Origin: Prorocentrum cordatum
Taxonomy: Eukaryota > Sar > Dinophyceae > Prorocentrales > Prorocentraceae
NCBI GenBank assembly: GCA_963575745.1
Contig: CAUYUJ010001744.1
Span: 33,608-97,607 of the forward strand
Direction: 5' to 3'
Length of the DNA stretch: 64,000 nt
How positions within the stretch are numbered: position 1 is the first letter of the stretch; each line of letters starts with the position of its first letter. Positions 43,245-53,539 of this stretch are shown in pieces. The notes beneath the pieces are model-generated. The model saw nothing but the letters and a program-made list of their open reading frames with translations. It searched no databases and was not told the origin of the DNA. Position numbers and translations under genes: made by a program.

Positions 43245-43925
43245 CACCTCCCCTGGACCTGGACGAGGGGGTCCCCCGAGGGGTCGGAGCGTCCAAGATG
43301 GTCCAAGATGGCTCCAAGAGCGCCTCGGAGAGCCCAAGATGAGGTCAAAGATGGCTCGAGATATCCAAAGATGCCTCAAGATCGCTCCCAAGATACTCCA
43401 AGAGGCCCCAAGACCGCTCCAAGACGGCTCCAAAAGGCCAAAGAGCTCCCCAAGGAGGCCCCGAAGAGGCCAAAAGCCGTCCATTCGATGTGTTGTTGTG
43501 TGAGTTCTTGATTTGTGATTTGTTTGGTTTCTAGATTCCTCGCCTTTTCGCTTGCGATAGCCATCCGCCTCCTGATGGCTCCCAGATGGCCCCAGAGGGC
43601 CCCGGGAGAGACCAAGAAGAGCCCCAAGACTGCCCAAAGAGCGCCCAAGAGCGCTCCAAGAGCGCCCCGAGAGCGCCCCCCCCACGAGGCGACTGTTGGA
43701 GCTCCCAAGGGGGGACCCGAATTGAAGCGCCCTCTTGTTCGATCGATGTCCTCCGAGATGGCCCCAAGAGCGTCCCATGAAGCTCCCCAGAGCGCTGCCC
43801 CAAGAGGGCTCCAAGAGGCGCCCAGGCGGCCGCAAGAGGCGCCCAAGATGTCTCCAAGAGGCTCCCAAGAGATCCCAAGGAGGCGTCAAGAGGATCCCCG
43901 AGGCACCCAGGACGCTCAAAGACGG
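43245..43925. repeat. CCAAGA-type degenerate repeat
   Basis: Units such as CCAAGA(T/G)GGCTCCAAGA and GAGCGCC, interrupted at 43490-43570 by a T-rich non-repeat segment. Long frames are repeat shadows. Confidence 0.75.
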
Positions 43926-43937
43926 GGCTCACCAAGA

Positions 43938-44060
43938 TGCCCCCTCCTCCTCCTCCTCCTCCTCCTCCTCCTCCTCCTCCTCCTTGTCCACTGTCTATTC
44001 CTCCTTCATCTTCGCCCTCCTCCTTCTCCTCCTCCTTCCTCTCCTCCACCATCCCCCCCT
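43938..44060. repeat. (TCC)n microsatellite
   Basis: Pure to 43983, interrupted after. Confidence 0.95.
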
Positions 44061-44099
44061 CTTGGGGTATCGGACGGCTTCCCCCGCCCTTTGTTGTCC

Positions 44100-44379
44100 A
44101 GCATGCTCCAATACTTCCCTGATCACTTCAACTCCCCTGGGCATCGTTTCTGGATGGGTTGGCGGGGATGCGCGAAACGTCAACAACTCTCTCTTCTCAG
44201 GTCCCTGCGGACCTGCGGAAGTGCTCGGTTGGAAGACAACCGTCTGCAGATCTGCCTGCAACCGTACCAAAACACCCTTCCTGGGACTCCGTGCCAGACA
44301 ACTACTCCTGGGGCCTCAACACGCAAATCAACGCGCCTGACGTCAACGGCAATGTTCACTGGAAATACTGGAACCTGTT
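44100..44379 (+). other. Non-repetitive segment, possible exon fragment
   Basis: A plus frame reads VPADLRKCSVGRQPSADLPA, continues PDNYSWGLNTQINAPDVNGN and HWKYWNLL, and runs into the 83-bp repeat. An in-frame CAG acceptor-like site precedes VPADL near 44199. Coding is only suggested. Confidence 0.22.
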
Positions 44380-44775
44380 GAGACGAGTGTATGCGGCACG
44401 AAAAAGAGAGCCGCAATCTGAACAAACACCGACCCCACCCGCGAAACTCTTGCACACGTTTGAGATTCCTGTGCGTGGCGCTTCGGCGCGGAACACAATT
44501 TGAAAAACGGGCCGCCCTCCATCCGTGCAGCTCCTGCAAACGTTTGAGGCTCATGTGCGGGGCGCCAAGGCGAGAACCACGTTTTGAAAACGGGCCACCC
44601 TCTACGCGTGCAACCCTTGCAAATGTTTAAGAATAATGCGCGCGGTGCCAGAGCGAGAACCATATTTTGAAAATGGCGCGTCCTCCATCCATGGAACTCC
44701 TGCAAGCTTTTGAAACGAATGTGCGCGGCGCCAAAGCGAGAACCACCTTTTGAAAACGGCCCGCCCTCCATCCGT
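44380..44775 (+). repeat. 83-bp tandem repeat, about 4.5 units
   Basis: TTTTGAAAACGGGCC-type landmarks fall at 44499, 44582, 44665 and 44748, exactly 83 bp apart, with a diverged earlier unit near 44416. Each unit contains CCGCCCTCCATCCGTGCA, CTCCTGCAAACGTTTGA and GCGCGGCGCCAAGGCGAGAA. An inverted array of the same unit is at 61978-62235. Confidence 0.93.
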
Positions 44776-44779
44776 GAAG

Positions 44780-44912
44780 CTGCTACATCTTCTCAGCTGA
44801 AGGATCATAAGCGGTGAGGAGGCCTCAAGCGAAACGCACGGTCCGCCTAAGCGTCTCGGGGTGCGACAGGGAGGAGTTATCCATAAGGAAGAGGGATGAA
44901 GAAGGGGGATAA
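44780..44912 (+). mobile_element. SINE-like family M, copy 1, with (GGA)n tail
   Basis: GGGGTGCGACAGGGAGGAG and TATCCATAAGGAAGAGGGAT match 61140-61190 on the minus strand. The segment runs directly into (GGA)n at 44915-45085. The upstream limit is uncertain. Confidence 0.6.
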
Positions 44913-44914
44913 TC

Positions 44915-45085
44915 AAGGAGGAGGAGGACGACGAGGAGGACGAGAAGGAAGAGAAGGAGGAGGAGGAGGAGGAGGAGGAGGAGGAGGAGGAGGAGGAGGA
45001 GGAGGAAGGGGAGGAGGAGGAGGAGGGAGGGGAGGAGGAAGGGGAGGAGGAGGAGGAGGAGGAGGAGGAGGAGGAGGAGGCGGAG
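44915..45085. repeat. (GGA)n microsatellite
   Basis: Nearly pure GGA with GGAA and GGGA interruptions. Confidence 0.95.
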
Positions 45086-46260
45086 ACGGATGAGATTTCG
45101 GTGGTTGGTGATTCCAGCATCTCCCCACCCCTGCCCGAGTCTCTGCGGTTTCGGGGCTCGCTGGCAGAGCTCGAATCCCAGGCGTCCGCCGCAGGGCCAG
45201 GCCGCCCGTGCTCCCGCCGGTGGGGCCTGCTCCTCGGGGAGACTCCTCGCGAGGCTCTGGTCCTGCAGACTGGCTACTGTGAGGATATACGTGGAGCTCA
45301 GTCCACGAAACACCCCAAACCTGCGAGCGAAAAGCGCAGTGAATCTCGCGTGGGTGCGGCTTTTCACACACTCCGCTTGGAGTTCACAGCAAAATCCAGA
45401 ACTTAATTCGGAGGAAGGTCTGGGGCTCTTCCGTATTCCTTGTTCATCCGATCGGAATCCGCTCTGCGAAGTTGCCGCCATGAAACTGTTGGAGTCAGGC
45501 TCTTCAGGTGGCGGAGGAGGCTCCCCTCGCGGATCAGCATGGCGATGGCTGTACAGCTCAGCGTTTGACCGCCCACAAGTGCAGGAGTGGGCCGATTCGG
45601 CTTTGAAGGACCTTCCCCGAGTGCTCGGAGGTGGTTCTCAGGGCCACTGGGGATGCGAGGCGAGAGGCCGCAGCTTCAGTTAGAACATCGGTCTGAAGGA
45701 CACGCCCCGGGCCGATCGCAGAGGCGCAGCCTCTGCGACTCCTCAGTCGCGCCTCTGTGCCGGGAGCTCACGCAGCCTCGTTCATACATCCTCCTGCTTC
45801 GGTCGCTGTCCCGAAGAAGCTGGGCTGGCTGCCCTTCTCGGTGCAGGTCGGCGGATGGCCCTGAGCTGCTGGCCGACCTCCACCAGCTCGTTTCCCATGC
45901 CGCTCAGGAGGCCGATGACGCTGGGAAGGCAACCGCGGCGACGGCGCATGAGCAGCGAGCGATCTTCGCGAGCCTCAGGCTCGGCTAGTTACCAGAACCC
46001 CGAGCATGTGTGGGATGATCGTCACAGGTCCCGCCTCCCTCCTGGTGTTGTTCACTGGTCGTCGTTCACTGGTTTAGGCCAGTGCTCAAGCACTAACAGA
46101 AAGGGCGCACACACGCGTGGAGTAGTGAATGTGCACCTGAAACAACAAAATAACCAAGGGATCGAGAACACGGAACGAGGAAGAGTACTGCATCCTCGCA
46201 CTGTTGTTCATTACTCCTTCGCTTCATCTCTCTGCTACTCTTCGAGATAAGGAGGGAGGC
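45086..46260. other. No gene called; weak plus frames
   Basis: Plus frames 45090-45683 and 45587-45988 include ALKDLPRVLGGGSQGHW and ELLADLHQLVSHAAQEADDA, the latter a plausible amphipathic helix. No family recognised and no clear start. Confidence 0.25.
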
Positions 46261-46617
46261 TCGCTCAGCGCGATCTGAAAGGGGGGATCGGCTCGGGCGC
46301 TGGTGCTCGCATCACATTCTGGAGCGCGCCCCTGTTCCAAACCCTTGGGCCTTCGAGCGATCTCAAAGAAACACCCGACCTATGATGCTGCCAATGTGGA
46401 CGAGCTCCGTGGTCCTCGGTTGCATTTGAGATGGCATCACCTTGAGGGCTCTGGCGCTCCTGGCTTGCCGCGATGGAAACCCCCGGTGACCCTCCACTCC
46501 AGGGCTCTTGAGATATCATGGCCTTGCTGGGCCAGCCCACGGGGGGGGTCCGACCCATCGGGGCGCCTCGAGGCTGGCATCGCATTCGGAGGACGCGCCC
46601 GTTAGAGGGGCGCTTTG

Positions 46618-46864
46618 CGTCAGGAGCTCAGTTTCCGCAGAGAATATAATGTACTAGCTTTAGGTCGGGCCTGTCCCCCTACAGGGGGATTTTGGGTGAA
46701 AAATAAGAAAGACCCAAACAATACCCCCAAACTGCTCAAAAATAGTCAACAAACATTGTACCCAGACTATCCTTTGACTATTTTTGAATATTCCCCCTGT
46801 AGAGGGACAGGCCCGACCTACGTCAGGAGCTCAGTTTCCCCAGGAGAGTATAATGGACTAGCTG
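46618..46864. mobile_element. Family S element with 42-bp direct flanking repeats
   Basis: A 158-bp element at 46662-46819 has inverted ends AGGTCGGGCCTGTCCC and GGGACAGGCCCGACCT (match of about 28 bp) and an A/T-rich interior with ACTATT palindromes. It is flanked by near-identical direct repeats of about 42 bp (CGTCAGGAGCTCAGTTTCC, TATAATG, ACTAGCT) at 46618-46659 and 46821-46863. Confidence 0.88.
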
Positions 46865-47605
46865 GGCAGCTGGGGCCCGGCGAGGGACGCGGCATGTCGC
46901 GTTGAGAACAGATTTCCGCCCGGTGTCGCCTCTTCGGGGGCTGGAGCTGGAACAAGCGGGCATCGAGAAGGCCGCCCGCCAGCATTACAGTCGGGACGGA
47001 TTGCACAGAACTCCCGCGAGTGCCGACTCTCCTCCGAGGGCAGCCCGTGCACCAGACGTGCAGAGACCACGAGACGCAGTGGACAGGGCACGAGGATACC
47101 CATACTTTCCTGGGGTCGACCGACACAGTGACCAGACCCGACTGACAAGGAGGAGGAGGGAGAGGAGGAGGCGGAGAACCCTGCCAGGTCGCGGTCCTGC
47201 GCCGCCTCCTGGGTCGCCTCCACGGCGACGTCCCTTTTGACGGCCTGCACAAGCGGGGGCGGGGCACAGCGGCAGCGGCATGAATTTGCAACAATGCGTC
47301 TCTGAGCCCCACAACGGGGCCTGCATGAAATACCGTCGAGCTCACTAACACCACAAGCAACGCTAACTACGGCAAGGGACACCTTCTTGGACCCACGAGC
47401 ACCTGGATGAACGAGCAGTGGCGAATCATCCGTGGGAAAGCCTAGGGCCCAGGGAATAGCGAGCCCATTCCGACACCAGACTGTTCCCTGTTTCAACATA
47501 TAGACTGTGTCACGCGGCAGATTACGCCATGAAGACATGAACTGGCTTCTGGGGCCGCGTGGACCGATCTATGTTTAGAAGATTCTCAGGTAGAGCCCGA
47601 GTAAA
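46865..47605. other. No gene called; contains conserved peptide segment O copy 2
   Basis: 47188-47246 on the minus strand encodes AVKRDVAVEATQEAAQDR, matching 21088-21148. The minus frame around it (47538-46858) is open for 226 codons but has no recognised domain. Confidence 0.4.
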
Positions 47606-47799
47606 TGAGGCCAGAGGGGCGCGCCGCATCGTCGGCGCATCGCCGACGCATGGGCGATGCATCAACGACATTCGCGAAGCATCGGCCACGACTCAAGCGC
47701 TGAAAGGATCGGGCTCCGCATCGAACGGCATCGCCGATGCATCAGCGAAGTAACGGCGACCCTCCGACCCCATCTGCTCTGACTCCATCTGAGAGGCCG
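47606..47799. mobile_element. MITE-like family A, copy 3
   Basis: ATGAGGCC at the left and GAGAGGCC at the right; GGGGCGCGCCGCATCGTCGG against CCTCCGACCCCATCTGCTCT; interior CATCGCCGATGCATC cores. The left half is more diverged than the right. Confidence 0.75.
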
Positions 47800-47823
47800 A
47801 GAACGTTTGAGCGATCTCCAGTA

Positions 47824-47965
47824 GGCGGCGAGCGAGGGCTCGGAAGACCCCCCGCCTTCTGTTCCCCTAAAAAAAGAGTTGTCAGAAGGCGCGAGGGTTT
47901 CTGAGAAGTCCCGCCGCCTTCTGGGAGGTCCTTGTCCTTCTGACTTCCCCCCCTCGCTCGCCGCC
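47824..47965. mobile_element. MITE-like family B, copy 3
   Basis: A 142-bp element with perfect 15-bp inverted ends GGCGGCGAGCGAGGG, and CTTCTG/CAGAAG palindromes inside. Confidence 0.9.
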
Positions 47966-48039
47966 GATCCAGTCCCCGCTCCCCTGGGGAGCAGCGTTTC
48001 GCCGCGCGCCAATCTTCCTGGGCCCCGGGGCCTGAGGGG

Positions 48040-48184
48040 GGACACAAAAAAAACACCGATACCGCTGCTCCCCAGACCTCTCCAGGGGTGCGCTCTGAAC
48101 AACACTTCGGGGCGATATCTGGCCGTGGCGACGAGGGGATCCCATGAGGCCCCCCAAAAAAGAGAACACGAGAGAAGGGCAGAG
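48040..48184 (+). repeat. Dispersed repeat I, copy 2
   Basis: See 32888-33022. Same landmarks in the same order. Confidence 0.65.
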
Positions 48185-48650
48185 GTCCTGCACTCACCCG
48201 CCTCACGCCTCTCATTCCCACACCCCTGTTTCCTAGACCTGGAACTGCTGGAGCTTGGAATCCAGCTGCTGGCTTACGTCCTCACCACGCTCCTCTTGGT
48301 AGAGGCATGGGTACTCTGGATCGCTGAATAACCCCCCCCCCCTGGAGTGCCCGGGGGTGTTGGCCGCGGCTTGTCCGCGGGGGTGCCGGGGGGGGGTATG
48401 GGGTTCGTTCCCTTCCCCGCTGGGGCGCGGGGGTGGTGCCCAAAAGGGGGTTGGCCGCCCCGCGTTTTCACGCTCGTCCCCCCCCGGCTGATTAACAAAA
48501 AGCTCGGAGCACCTGTTCCTCCTCCAGCCCCCGGGGAGCAGCGTTCCGCCACGTGCCGACCCTCTCGTTGGTCCGGGGGGCCCCGGGAGCGGCCCTTTGG
48601 GGGGCGTTTGGGGGCAGAAAGAAGTGCCATGCTTCGAGCTGGAAATCCAG
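48185..48650. other. No gene called
   Basis: GC-rich with C and G runs at 48331-48400. No recognised element. Confidence 0.4.
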
Positions 48651-48867
48651 AGGCCTCCTGAATGGGGTCCGTGTAGATGTGGTCGGAGGATCGCGCCGCA
48701 TCGCCAATGCATCGGCGATGCATCGGCGATGCACCGCCGACGTCGGCGACGCATCGGCGAAGTCGGCGTGGAGAAAATCGGGCTCCGCAGCGAGCCGCAT
48801 CATCGATGCATCAGCGATGCGGCGCGAACCTCCAACCCTATCTATCCCAACCCCATCGAGGAGGCCT
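48651..48867. mobile_element. MITE-like family A, copy 4
   Basis: AGGCCTCCTGAATGGGG to GAGGAGGCCT, a full-length 217-bp copy with the typical CATCGCCAATGCATCGGCGA core and CGCCGACGTCGGCG centre. Confidence 0.88.
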
Positions 48868-49013
48868 AGGGGATCGACTACAGAATCGATTTACAAAAAA
48901 ACTGAGTCCCTCGTCGAGTCATACGTAGAAGATTGCTCGTAGATCTGCGCGCTTCTCACAGATTCGACGAACACATCAATGCTTGGGTGAATCGGTTCTG
49001 CAGTCGATCCCCT
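48868..49013. mobile_element. MITE-like family F, copy 2, directly abutting family A copy 4
   Basis: A 146-bp element with inverted ends AGGGGATCGACTACAGAATC and GTTCTGCAGTCGATCCCCT. No base separates it from the family A element to its left. Confidence 0.9.
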
Positions 49014-49021
49014 GCTCGAAT

Positions 49022-49133
49022 GCTGGAGGTCCGGGCTGACTTCTTGGATCGGCGCTGCAGCCCCCCCGGCGGCGCTCGGCGCGCCAGAGCGGCGCGGGCC
49101 CAGCGCTGGTCCAAGCAGCCCGCGCGGGCTCCT
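49022..49133. mobile_element. MITE-like family C, copy 3
   Basis: Ends GGAGGTCCGGGCTGACTTC and GCCCGCGCGGGCTCCTGG, with CTTGGATC/GGTCCAAG inside and a GC-rich palindromic centre. Confidence 0.7.
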
Positions 49134-49141
49134 GGGAAGCG

Positions 49142-49319
49142 TACAGTAAGAGCTCGACCACGCGAAATCTTCCACAGGAAACCAAACCCTGAGACCCCCG
49201 ACGTCCGTTGATCTTTGGCGCGAATGGTCACGCCCTGCATAGCAAAGCCGTCGAAACACAAGAAACCAGAGCACCCTAGAGTCGAGCAGGGTGCTTCGTT
49301 GCATGGGTGTCCACTGTAT
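49142..49319. mobile_element. Family E element, copy 3
   Basis: TACAGTAAGAGCTC at the left and TCCACTGTA at the right. Interior ATCTTCCACAGGAAACCA, CCTGAGACCCCCGACGTCCG and AGAGCACCCTAG correspond to the other copies. Confidence 0.75.
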
Positions 49320-49552
49320 GCGCACTTCCTCGGAGGGATACCGAGATCAACAAAATAACCTCAGCTCAAAAAGCCAACGTGCCCTGGATAATGGGGGGCG
49401 GACCGCGCGGGGAGACGGCTTCCACCCAGACCCACTCAGGACCGCATGTCCCCCCCCCCTGGTGCGCGCCCAACGGATCCCGTGGAGCAGCGCTCCCGCG
49501 ACACGGGCAGGGATCGCGCCGCCAGTCGCCAGGTACCTGCCTGGCGAAAGTC
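49320..49552. other. No feature seen
   Basis: Short overlapping frames only. Confidence 0.35.
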
Positions 49553-49700
49553 TCCTCCTCCTCCTCCTCCTCCTCCTGCTCCTCCTTCTCCTCCTCCGCC
49601 TCCAACTCCTCGTCGTCCTCCTCGTCCTCCTCCTCCTCCTCCTCCTGCTCCTCCTCCTCCTCCTCCTCATCATCATCGTCCTCCTCCTCCTCCTCCCGAC
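49553..49700. repeat. (TCC)n microsatellite
   Basis: Interrupted TCC/TGC/CGT repeats. Confidence 0.95.
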
Positions 49701-49738
49701 ACGAGTAGAGGAACAAACACAGCACACACAAACCTAAT

Positions 49739-49880
49739 GTCTCGGAGGTCCGCTCGGATTTCTTGCATCTGCCCTGGCACGCCCTCTCAGGTACACGGAG
49801 AGCGCCAGGGGCAGCCACAGAAAAGCCGCCAGTAAGGCCCAGCGCCGATCCAAGAAATACGCGCGGGGCTCCGAGAAATT
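49739..49880. mobile_element. MITE-like family C, copy 4
   Basis: TGTCTCGGAGGTCCGCTCGG and the inverse of GGGGCTCCGAGAAAT, with TTTCTTG/CAAGAAA inside. Confidence 0.8.
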
Positions 49881-49889
49881 ATGTTTGGG

Positions 49890-50390
49890 TGGCGACATGC
49901 GAACCCTACCCCCACCAACCATCGACTCTCCTGGAACGATGAAGGGCGGACGCGGGGTTTGGTTGACGACACGTGTTCGACGAATTCCGAGCCCTACCCC
50001 CGCCGCCCATCGAGTTGCCTGAATCGTCGATCGGTGAAGGTAGGACCCAGATTCCGCCGCCGAATGATTAGTCAACTTTTCTTATTCGGCGTTTCGACAT
50101 TGGGCCAAAGGGGGGGGAGGGGGGGTCTGGCTCCAGATCTCTCCTGAATGCGACTGTTTGCAACAGTGCGTCCTACGGGGGAGGCCCCACCTGCTCGAAA
50201 CAGGCGCCCAAAACAGCCAAGACCTACTCCAGGGGGGGGGAGGGAAGGGGGAGGGGGGCTGCGAGGGCCCCCGCCGATAGGCTAAACAAGACATAAGAAA
50301 CCGATCACCTTCCCCCCGGCGCCCATCGAGTTGCCTGAATCGTTGATCGGTGAAGGTAGGGCCCGGATTTCGCCGCCGAATGTTTCCGCC
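49890..50390. repeat. Direct repeat P, about 75 bp, two good copies and one diverged
   Basis: CATCGAGTTGCCTGAATCGT then GATCGGTGAAGGTAGG and CGCCGCCGAATG recur at 50009-50066 and 50328-50382. A diverged copy (CCTACCCCCACCAACCATCG) begins near 49907. Two copies translate to HSAAxSGxYLHRSTIQATRW on the minus strand. Confidence 0.85.
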
Positions 50391-51960
50391 GTTCCTGTTC
50401 GCTCTTCGCACGACAGCGCGCGGGGAGGCAGGCTTTGCGAGGGCCAGCGGCGCCAGCCTGCGCGGGGCGGGTGCGCAACGCGCGGCCGGGGCAGCCGCTC
50501 GCGGACCAACTGCCAACTGCCCCGCACGGGACAGATACAGTCCACGCGTAGAAGAAGGATGCAAATGGCAAGGTTGCCAGGGCCTTGAAGTCCAATTGAG
50601 TGACGATTTGAAAAGCGGGTCTTACGAGAGATGACATAACGACGTTACGCGCCACGTTCAAGACAAAACGCTCACGCGCGACCTCGGAAAACTTTCGCGC
50701 GAACGTCGACGCAATCGAACCCGTTCTCTGCCGTCGCCCAGGCGAACCCACTGGGGGTGTCCGATACCCCAGCGCCGATTGGACCCGCGGGAGTAAGGTC
50801 CGCGCTGGTGGTCACAGAGCAGCGCGTGGGCGGGTGGCCGGTGACACTGTGCGCGCGTCTCTCTGGAGAGACCTGGTGCACGGGTGCGCAGCAGGAACCC
50901 ACGGAGTTCGGGCAAACCGCCAATACGAAGAGACCGGCAGCAGGCGCAGAGAAAGCACCAGCCGAAGGCCGCAGGCCGCAGCCGCCCAGCTGGAGCACAC
51001 ACCTCTCCTCGAGCCCGGCGATGGGTCGCAATCCCAGGGTTACCTGCGACGAGACACGTTCAAAGCCAATCCACAAGACATTTGTTGCTCGAGCTGGCGA
51101 TGGGTCGCCATCTCCAGGGGAACGCGGCGCGTTTATGTTAAATTGGCCACGTCGTGTGGAGCATGCCCTGAACCGATAGGTCCTGATGTCAATCTGGCGG
51201 TGAGGCCACACCTCCGAGCAGCCCAGGCGAGGGGTTGCAGGAGAAGTGGCGCGAAGAGGCACGAGGGCGACACCTGGTCCCGAACACGTTCCTCCGCGTG
51301 GGCAGTGGCACCACTGCCGCGAGCGCTCAAGCGGGATGAGACGCGTGGATGGAAGGCATGCGGCGAGCCCGCCCCGCCGCATGCACGCAAGAAGCCGCTG
51401 TAAGCCCCGAAATGGAGGAGACGCACCCGCAGCACGGAGCGCGCGCGCAGCCGGCAATGGCCCCGAAGGGCGGCGTTCCGAAGAGGTCCGGGGAGGGAGG
51501 GCCAGAAGTCGGGGGCGGCCAAGAGGGGGGCCGTCCAGGAGGGGGGGGGGGCGCAAATGATGGCTGGCGGCATGTGCGCGGCCCCAAGGGGGGGCCGTGG
51601 ACGCACTGAAATAAGAAGAGGCGCCATGAAATCTGAGGAGATATCATGGCCCCCGCCATGGTATCCACCCACCCTCTCAGTCATGAACCCCCTCTTGGCC
51701 GCCCCCGAAGAAGGCAGAGAGAGAGAGAGAAAGAGAAAGACCTGCGCGCGCAGCCAGGAGGAGACCGGCGCGTCACGCAGGCGTTTGTGAAGATCCGACA
51801 GTGGCAGCCAGGGTGCACGCCGGGAAACGACATGCACCCAAAGCACGCTGCCGTGAGCGCCGCAACGGCCGCCGTGCGAAGCCGATGGCCAGGGCGAGCA
51901 ACGAGGCAACGGCGGCGGTGGTGCCCCGAATCGGCTGGGCGCCCAGCCGAATCGATGGCT
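50391..51960. other. No gene called; partial family D end at 50527-50590
   Basis: TACAGTCCACGCG then AAGAAGGATGC and GGGCCTTGAAG (50527-50590) resemble one half of family D. 51018-51130 holds a short duplication (GGCGATGGGTCGC, 79 bp apart). Minus frames over 51 kb are Pro/Arg/Ala-rich without motifs. Confidence 0.4.
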
Positions 51961-51969
51961 GCCGGGTGG

Positions 51970-52040
51970 AAAAGGAGGAGGAGGAGGAAGAGGAGGAGGA
52001 GGAGGAGGAAGAGGAGGAAGAGGAGGAGGAGGAGGCCGGC
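51970..52040. repeat. (GGA)n microsatellite
   Basis: GGAGGA and GGAAGA repeats. Confidence 0.9.
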
Positions 52041-52348
52041 TGGCTGGCTCTGCATTGGGCCTCGGGCTGACGAGTGCAGCCGCTGAAACATATCAGAAGC
52101 AAGCGTGCGATATGTACGACCTGCAGTGCGCGCGCGATACGAAATGAGAACTTGTCCTCCCCTATGGGAGCCCCGAGTTGCCTCCGCTCTACCATCTGCG
52201 GCTTGACTCGAGAAATCTGATTTGCTCGGTCCGGCTAAATTTCGAAAAGCGTGATAACTCAGCTGATGCTAAATTGGTCCGCTGCTGGATCTGCTGCTGC
52301 ACGCTGCTCGGAAAACAAATGGAGGGAGGGGCCGAAGTCGGCGGAGGA

Positions 52349-52405
52349 GCGGGCAGAAACCGACCACGTTGGAATGACAATGGTCGGTTTTGCGTCTGCC
52401 GAAGG
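52349..52405. repeat. Short foldback family J, copy 1
   Basis: AAACCGACCA and TGGTCGGTTT are separated by 14 bases, in a shared GCGGGCAG...CCGAAGG frame. Copy 2 is at 55381-55436 inside LINE-2. Confidence 0.8.
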
Positions 52406-52429
52406 AGGGAGGCGGAAGCAGGATCATTC

Positions 52430-53539
52430 ACCTGACGCCTTGCGCCGACTCTCGATCTGCCGCTCTCGGCGGTGCCGCTCCGAGCGCTCACCTTCAGCGC
52501 TGCAGCAACGGTGGCCAGCGGCTCGTCCGCGCCCGTCGTGGCTGCACTGCCTGGCACCGCAAGCCCAGCCGCGGCCCCCGCCGAGCCAGCAACCACCTTC
52601 TCGGCGCGCCAGCGAGGCGGCCCCTCCGCACTGCTGCGCACTGCACCAGCCGCGACCCTGCCAGCGCGCGATGTCCAAGCTGTCCCCCAGAACAGCGCGA
52701 GCGAGAACGGGGACCAGGCGCAGCGCCATCTGCATCCCCATGGCGGGCAGCTTGTCCAAGGCGTCTGGCGGCTGCCCGTAGCTCTGCACTAGAGCGTCTC
52801 GGGCGTCGGCGCGCCTGCCACGCTGGCGGGGCGCCGCTGCGCCAGCCGGCAGGGTCGCGCCCGCGGTGGCTGACTGCGCTGCCGCGGCGCCGCGGGGATC
52901 GCTGCTGCGGCCACCGCCCCCGCGCGGGCGGCGCGAGCGAGCGCCGCGGCTGGCGCTCGCGGGGCCATCTCGGCCGCCGCGCGCTGGCGCGGCTCGGCGG
53001 CTGCGGGGGCAGGAGCGGCCCTTGGCGGTCTCCAACGCCTGCGAGCTCAGGTGGGAGGCCATGCTTGCCGCCAGCGAGGGCCAGCCGGGGCGCGGGCTGC
53101 GGCACGGGCTGTTCGAGCAAATGCGCCTGCAGAGCCTCGAGGGTTTCGAAGGGCCCCCCGACCGAACAGGCGAACTCCAGGCTGGTTGAAAGGCCGCTCA
53201 AGGCTGACACCGCGATCGAGGCCAAGGAGCAAACCACGGGCGGGGGCTCGATGACCTGGCGGTGGTACGGGGACCGCCGAGCTGGGCATCTCCGAGTCAG
53301 GCAGGCTGTCACCGCGCGTTCTTGGGCTATTCGACGAATTCTGAAAGCGCTAGCACAGTGCAGACACTGGTTGGCGACGACGATAGCGCGAACGATAGAA
53401 CGACACCCATGCCCAGCATCTTTCTGAAACCTCTGGCGCGCGAGCAACGCACGGCGAGTCGCAAACTCGCGCCCGCATGGGGGGGGGGGGGGGGGGCAGG
53501 CCCCAGCAGCTCGCAGCGCCACAGCGGCGGCGGCGGCGG
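52430..53539 (-). pseudogene. LINE-2 C-terminal zinc-finger region and tail
   Basis: EFATRRALLARQRFQKDAGH then NQCLHCASAFRIRRIAQERA and CLTRRCP give CxxC and terminal Cys spacing of a degenerate Cys/His finger pair. Farther on, FACSVGGPFETLEALQAHLL resembles a third finger. A shifted frame ends with PAMGMQMALRLVPVLARAVL. The 3' end of the element is set by where coding similarity stops, near 52430. Confidence 0.6.

Noticed and set aside
50672-51909. Minus-strand proteins of 258-294 residues
   Set aside because: GC-driven overlapping frames with no motif and Arg/Pro/Ala bias.
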